Shown: piece by piece, positions 60,166-64,000 of the stretch | Numbering within the stretch: the stretch's first letter is position 1 | Layout of the letters: the number at the start of each line of letters is the position of its first letter | NCBI GenBank assembly: GCA_963753905.1 | Contig: CAVWDZ010000002.1 | Span: 62,001 to 126,000 of the forward strand | Source of the DNA: Bog-756 sp963753905 | GTDB taxonomy: Bacteria; Actinomycetota; Acidimicrobiia; Acidimicrobiales; RAAP-2 | Direction: 5' to 3' | DNA length: 64,000 nt | The notes under the pieces: generated by a model | What the model saw: only the letters and a program-made list of their open reading frames with translations | Database searches by the model: none | Told to the model about the DNA's origin: nothing | Position numbers and translations under genes: made by a program

Positions 60166-61860
60166 TCAGACCGGGCTCACCGCCAGCTCGGAGGGCGGGG
60201 CGACCCGCGACGCCATGACCTCGGACGGGCGTCGCTCCCAGGCGGTCACCGGGACGGTGAGGATGAACAGCAACCAGAGCAGGGTCAGCACGATCTGCAG
60301 CGGGTCCCCGTGGAGCAGCGGGCCGAGCAGCGCGGTCGCGCCGGGCAGCTCGATGAAGGCGGTCACCATCGAGAGACCGATGATGAACGATCGGAGTCGG
60401 CCGAGGGCCACCGGTGCCAGCAGGATGAGGCCCCACGACAGGTACCACGGTTGGACCACCGGACCGAGGAGCACGAAGGCCAACAGGGTGATCCCGATGG
60501 CCTTCAGGGTGCCGATCCGGTCACTGTTGAACAGCAACCAGAGCCCGGCCGCCCCGGCGACGAGCAGCCCGAGACCACGGGTGACCGTGAGCACGCCCCC
60601 GAGCCCGACCCCGAGATGGGCCACGTGGGCCACCCCGGTCACCAACAGAGCGAGCGACGTCGTGGGTGCCGTCCAGGAGCGCACCGCGCCGGGGGTGCCG
60701 AGGATGCTGACCCACCCCCAGCCGAGTCCGCTCACGTAGGAGAAGAAGCCGAGGACCCCGAGCCCGATCAGCCCCGCGGTCACGACCGGCCGGATCCGGT
60801 CGCGCGTCGGCACACCGCTGCCCAGCCAGCTCCAGCCGATGTAGAGGACGCCGATGGCTGCCGGTGCCTTGATGGCCGTGGCCAGCGCGCAGAGCACGAT
60901 CCCGATGATCGGGTGCTTCTCCTTGGCCGCGGTCAGCCCGGCCACCAGCAGGCCCAGCATCAGGGCGTCGTTGTGGGCGCCCCCGACCAGGTGGAAGATC
61001 GTGACCGGATTGAGGATCATCAGAGTGAAGAGCTCGCCCCCGTCCCGGTGGTAGAGGCGGGCCAGCCGGGGCACGCAGAACGCGATGAGCAGGACACCGG
61101 CGAAGGCGAGCAACCGGAGCAGGATGATGGTGGCCAGCTCGTTGTGGAAGGTGATCCGGGCGAAGAAGCCGTCCAGCTGGAGGAAGAGTGGGCCGTAGGG
61201 AGCGGGCGCGTTGCCCCAGAGCTGGTCGACCGGCGCGGTGTAGGAGTTGTTCCCGAGCTCGAAGGGCCCGTAGAGGTAGGGGTTCATGTGCCGGCTGACC
61301 ATCTCGCCCTGCGCCGCGTACGAGTAGACGTCCCGGCTGAAGAGCGGAGCGATGACCAGCACCGGCAGGGACCACAACCCGAAGACCCACATCAACTTGT
61401 TGACCGAGACGCCCGGGCACCGCCGGTAGAGACGGATCATCGCCCACCACACCCGCATGAAGAGCAGGAGCCCGCCGTAGACCGCGGCGAGGGAGAAGTA
61501 GAAGCCCCAACGGCTGGGTGTGGTCGTGGACGGCTCGCCGAAGAACCAGACGCCCGGCATCTCGAGCTTGAACGGCGAGCTCGGCAGCGAGGCGCCGATG
61601 CTCACCCCCAGCATGGCGACGAACCCGAGGAGTGCGGGACGGAGGACGAGGCCCCGTGGCTCCGATCCGTCGCCGGGCGCCGGGGTGGTCCCGCTTTCGG
61701 ATGTGGCGCTGGCGAGAAGATCGCGCACGTAGCCGAACAGGGTCAGCGCGGCCCGGAGGAGTGCCGGTGATCCGGGTGCCGCTTCCGAGCCGACCGGCAG
61801 AGTGGCATCACCGAGGTCATGACAAGGCTGCGCAGCCGCCCCTGTGCGTTCGGATGACAT
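60166..61860 (-). CDS. Polyprenol-phosphomannose-dependent alpha-1,6-mannosyltransferase, MptB-like
   Basis: A 564-residue membrane glycosyltransferase of the GT-C/GT87 type with about a dozen hydrophobic helices. After a variable 70-residue cytoplasmic start, the FSRDVYSYAAQGEMVSRHMNPY segment (Asp177) is the conserved external loop with the putative catalytic acid. LNPVTIFHLVGGAHNDALMLGLLVAG and VQPWYLSWGLILLAP are also typical. In mycobacteria and corynebacteria MptB builds the lipomannan core; here a related cell-envelope mannan is inferred. The ATG at 61860 is 251 bp after tRNA-Tyr, with GAGGAG rather far (13 nt) upstream. Confidence 0.85.
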   Translation of the reverse strand: MSSERTGAAAQPCHDLGDATLPVGSEAAPGSPALLRAALTLFGYVRDLLASATSESGTTPAPGDGSEPRGLVLRPALLGFVAMLGVSIGASLPSSPFKLEMPGVWFFGEPSTTTPSRWGFYFSLAAVYGGLLLFMRVWWAMIRLYRRCPGVSVNKLMWVFGLWSLPVLVIAPLFSRDVYSYAAQGEMVSRHMNPYLYGPFELGNNSYTAPVDQLWGNAPAPYGPLFLQLDGFFARITFHNELATIILLRLLAFAGVLLIAFCVPRLARLYHRDGGELFTLMILNPVTIFHLVGGAHNDALMLGLLVAGLTAAKEKHPIIGIVLCALATAIKAPAAIGVLYIGWSWLGSGVPTRDRIRPVVTAGLIGLGVLGFFSYVSGLGWGWVSILGTPGAVRSWTAPTTSLALLVTGVAHVAHLGVGLGGVLTVTRGLGLLVAGAAGLWLLFNSDRIGTLKAIGITLLAFVLLGPVVQPWYLSWGLILLAPVALGRLRSFIIGLSMVTAFIELPGATALLGPLLHGDPLQIVLTLLWLLFILTVPVTAWERRPSEVMASRVAPPSELAVSPV

Positions 61861-62000
61861 GGGGTAGGGGGTTCTCCTCAGTCCTGCGGCGATGTGACCG
61901 GGCGAAGCGGGAATCCCGTCTCACCCGGGGTGTGTGCGGTCCCCCCGACAGTGGCGCCCCGTGCTCGGGCAACCCGTGAACGCAATCATTCCGTAACGTC

Positions 62001-62028
62001 ATTGTAACCAACGGCGGACGCCCCGCAA
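62001..62028 (-). promoter_or_regulatory. Promoter of the MptB-like gene
   Basis: Minus strand: TTGCGG, 16 bases, TACAAT. It predicts a leader of about 130 nt that contains CGGGATTCCCG and outer CCGGG/CCCGG pairing around 61910-61945. Confidence 0.6.
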
Positions 62029-62111
62029 GTGTCGGCCCGACCCTCCCACCCCCCGGCGCGACGAAGCCCCGGGAGGAGGGCGCGCGCCACTCCCACCGGG
62101 GCTCCCTGGGG

Positions 62112-62193
62112 TGGGCCGGGAAGGATTCGAACCTTCGAAGGCAGAACCGGCAGATTTACAGTCTGCTCCCTTTGGCCGCTCGGGCACCGACCC
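62112..62193 (-). tRNA. tyrT: tRNA-Tyr (anticodon GTA)
   Basis: The 82-nt class II tRNA has acceptor arms GGGTCGG/CCGGCCC, D arm GCCCGAGCGGCCAAAGGGAGC, anticodon arm CAGA-CTGTAAA-TCTG and a long variable arm (CCGGTTCTGCCTTCG region). The T arm is AAGGTTCGAATCCTT. No CCA end is encoded. Confidence 0.95.
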
Positions 62194-62237
62194 GCAGGCG
62201 GGAAGGTTATCGCCTGGTGCAGCGGTACTGTTTCGCC

Positions 62238-62726
62238 ATGCCCACCTTCGACGTCGTCTCCGAAGTCGACATGCAGGAAGTGCGCAACGCTGTGGACCAG
62301 GCGAACCGCGAGGCCACCACCCGCTTCGACTTCAAGGGCACCGACTCGACCATCGAGTTCTCCGAGAAGGAACTGCTCCTGAGCTCGTCGACCGACGACA
62401 GGCTGCGGGCGCTCTACCAAGTGCTGCAGGAGAAGATGGTCCGGCGCGAGGTCTCGCTCAAGTCGTTCGAGGTGGGCAAGATCGAGGAGGCGACGAAGGG
62501 CACCGCACGCCAGCGTCTCGGGATCCGGGCCGGCATCTCCTCGGACCACGCCAAGAAGATCAACCGGTACATCAAGGACCTCGGCCTCAAGGGCATCAGC
62601 TCCCAGACCCAGGGTGACCGGCTGCGGGTGACCGGCAAGAAGCGGGACGATCTGCAATCGGTGATCGCCAAGCTCAAGGGGGAGGACTTCGGGATTCCGC
62701 TGCAGTTCGAGAACTTCCGCGACTGA
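62238..62726 (+). CDS. YajQ family nucleotide-binding protein
   Basis: A 162-residue protein with two ferredoxin-like halves. MPTFDVVSEVDMQEVRNAVDQANREATTRFDFKGTDS, GIRAGISSDHAKKINRYIKDLGLKGISSQTQGDRLRVTGKKRDDLQ and the end FGIPLQFENFRD cover the whole family length. Some homologues bind cyclic di-GMP and affect gene expression; others bind RNA. The ATG at 62238 lacks a clear Shine-Dalgarno sequence and a TACTGT box lies 6 bp before it, which would fit a leaderless transcript. Confidence 0.93.
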   Translation: MPTFDVVSEVDMQEVRNAVDQANREATTRFDFKGTDSTIEFSEKELLLSSSTDDRLRALYQVLQEKMVRREVSLKSFEVGKIEEATKGTARQRLGIRAGISSDHAKKINRYIKDLGLKGISSQTQGDRLRVTGKKRDDLQSVIAKLKGEDFGIPLQFENFRD

Positions 62727-62780
62727 CGGACGTTCGTCGCCCGCCTTCGCCCGGCCCGATCCGCCGGGGTCCACATCGGC

Positions 62781-63032
62781 TCAGGAGGCCCGGCGGGAGG
62801 CCCTCCAGACCGAGAGACCCAGCACCAGGGCCACCAGCACCGGCATGAGGTACGCAGCGAGGGTACGCGCGCCGGGATGGACACAGATGAGGGCCACCAC
62901 CCCGACCACGGCAGCGGCGCCGACGAACAACCCCGGCGTGTCACCGATCAGGAACTCCCACCAGAAGCGTCCGAACGCGGACACCCACCGGAGCAGCAGC
63001 GGCCGGCCCCCCGGACCACGGCCGTCACCCAT
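62781..63032 (-). CDS. Small membrane protein of unknown function
   Basis: An 83-residue protein with two predicted membrane helices (about 32-52 and 58-76) after a Gly/Arg-rich cytoplasmic start, and an aromatic segment FGRFWWEFLIGD between. It ends in RASRRAS. No family was recognised. The ATG overlaps the upstream transporter-like gene by 8 nt, so the two are translated together, perhaps as partners. Confidence 0.7.
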   Translation of the reverse strand: MGDGRGPGGRPLLLRWVSAFGRFWWEFLIGDTPGLFVGAAAVVGVVALICVHPGARTLAAYLMPVLVALVLGLSVWRASRRAS

Positions 63033-63831
63033 GGGCCGTCCCGCCGGCCGGGGCGAGCCCGGGGGCCCGCCGCTCCCCTCGTGATCCCGCTGCGCTGCGG
63101 CGCAACGCGGCTACCAGAGCCCAGGCGACGAGGCCGTACCACCCCACCAGCACCGGGATCGCCAGGTCGGAGCCGGGCCAGGCGACGTACACGCCCTCGC
63201 CGGCCCAGAACGTCCCGAAGCTCACCAGCATCAGGCCGACACCCATCTTCATGGCGTTCTCGGGGACCCCGGAGAGCTGCCGGTGCACGAGGAGCCCGAC
63301 GGCACAGACCACGACCACGGCCGCCCCGGCGGCAACTGCGGCCAGTCCGAGGTGGTGGGAGGTCGTGCCCAGGGTGAGGACGATGACCACGACCTCGAGT
63401 CCCTCGAGGAAGACCCCCTTGAAGGCGACGACGAACCCGGTGGTGTCGCGGCCCGGATTCCGTGACGCCCCTGAGAGCTCGGCCACCTGTTCGGCGTAGA
63501 TGGCATCCTCGTCGTGCTTGGCCTTGAGCCCGGCGGCCCGGAGCACGGCCTTGCGCAGCCACTGAAGGCCGAAGACGAGCAACAGTCCGCCCACCACCAA
63601 CCGGAGCACCGAGAGCGGGACGTAGTGCACCAGTGCCGGGCCGAGCGCGGCCACGAGGGCTGCGAGGACGACCAGTGCGACCGCCGCGCCTTCCAGTGCG
63701 GACCGCCACCCCCGGGTGACCCCCACCGCGAGGACGATGGTGAGGGCCTCGACCATCTCGACCGCGCAGGCGAGGAAGACAGCGGTCACGAGGACCACCG
63801 ATCCGCTCGATGCGGTGGTGGCGATCAGCAC
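63025..63831 (-). CDS. COG4280-like membrane protein, possible cation transporter
   Basis: A 268-residue membrane protein with about six helices and an internal repeat: CAVEMVEALTIVLAVGVTRGW near residues 22-42 and FKGVFLEGLEVVVIVLTLG near 137-155. The paired acidic (E..E) segments followed by hydrophobic runs resemble the COG4280 and GDT1/UPF0016 type membrane proteins, some of which move divalent cations. The assignment rests on remembered motif layout. The start is GTG at 63831. Confidence 0.6.
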   Translation of the reverse strand: MLIATTASSGSVVLVTAVFLACAVEMVEALTIVLAVGVTRGWRSALEGAAVALVVLAALVAALGPALVHYVPLSVLRLVVGGLLLVFGLQWLRKAVLRAAGLKAKHDEDAIYAEQVAELSGASRNPGRDTTGFVVAFKGVFLEGLEVVVIVLTLGTTSHHLGLAAVAAGAAVVVVCAVGLLVHRQLSGVPENAMKMGVGLMLVSFGTFWAGEGVYVAWPGSDLAIPVLVGWYGLVAWALVAALRRSAAGSRGERRAPGLAPAGGTAHG

Positions 63832-63850
63832 GTCGGGCCGCCCGGTCTGA

Positions 63851-64000
63851 TCAGGCCGCCTCGACGAGCTCGTCGAGCTCCTCGAGGGTGTGCACGTGGA
63901 ACAGCCGGTTGAAGACGAGGAATTTGAGCACCCAGAAGATACCGAAGGAGAGCAGGTTGGCGGCCAGGACCACCAAGGTCTGGGCGAAGTGGCTCAGGTG
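63851..64000 (-). CDS. C-terminal part of a GtrA-like membrane protein (partial)
   Basis: The 49 visible residues end a membrane protein: ...HFAQTLVVLAANLLSFGIFWVLKFLVFNRLFHV, then an acidic tail LEELDELVEAA. The helix ending in KFLVFNRLF resembles the last helix of GtrA-type small membrane proteins that assist lipid-linked sugar transfer. The gene continues beyond the right edge. Confidence 0.55.
   Translation of the reverse strand, partial: HLSHFAQTLVVLAANLLSFGIFWVLKFLVFNRLFHVHTLEELDELVEAA

Overview
The window is a high-GC chromosome segment from an actinobacterium, most likely of the class Acidimicrobiia. The gene order (tRNA-Thr, tRNA-Met, rpmG, tRNA-Trp, secE, nusG, rplKA, rplJL, rpoBC, rpsLG, fusA, tuf, S10/spc/alpha clusters, rplM-rpsI, glmM, glmS, acpS, nnr, alr, tsaEB-rimI-tsaD, groESL) is an actinobacterial core arrangement. 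NusG has an acidic N-terminal extension, the GroEL tail is Gly/Met rich, and a secreted protein at 9415-11067 carries GYW..GSDGGV.AFG repeats of a kind I associate with Acidimicrobiia. The taxonomic call is inference. GTG and TTG starts are frequent and many genes overlap by 1 to 8 nt.

Layout. Positions 1-3113 form a loosely packed accessory edge: the end of a membrane protein, a Cys-motif protein, a possible gene remnant, a luciferase-like flavin monooxygenase, a frameshifted DUF4232-type lipoprotein and a VOC protein. Positions 3232-9318 hold pcrA/uvrD, guaA, guaB3 and a CoA-pyrophosphatase-type Nudix gene. The repeat protein follows. From 11486 to 58915 almost everything lies on the minus strand and, read from right to left, runs secE to groEL: secretion and elongation factors, ribosomal stalk, RNA polymerase, the str, S10, spc and alpha operons, adk-map-infA, rplM-rpsI, then UDP-GlcNAc precursor enzymes, acpS, NAD(P)HX repair, alanine racemase, a family-4 uracil-DNA glycosylase, t6A synthesis (tsaE, tsaB, tsaD) with rimI, and the chaperonin operon. 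The right end (58952-64000) has four tRNA genes, rpmG, a GNAT acetyltransferase, an MptB-like mannosyltransferase, a YajQ protein and a small membrane-protein cluster.

Regulation visible in the DNA includes a CIRCE element overlapping the groES -10 box, two stacked promoters and a strong hairpin between rplL and rpoB, an L10-type leader closed by a perfect 10-bp stem, a promoter for the str operon, one for infA, and a 370-nt hairpin-rich gap between rpsJ and rplC inside the S10 operon.

I found no CRISPR array, insertion sequence, prophage or defence island. The most unusual points are the S10-operon leader, long acidic tails on several ribosomal proteins (L4, L22, S3, L29, L10), an L33 protein missing one zinc cysteine, and an infA gene whose best start is CTG.
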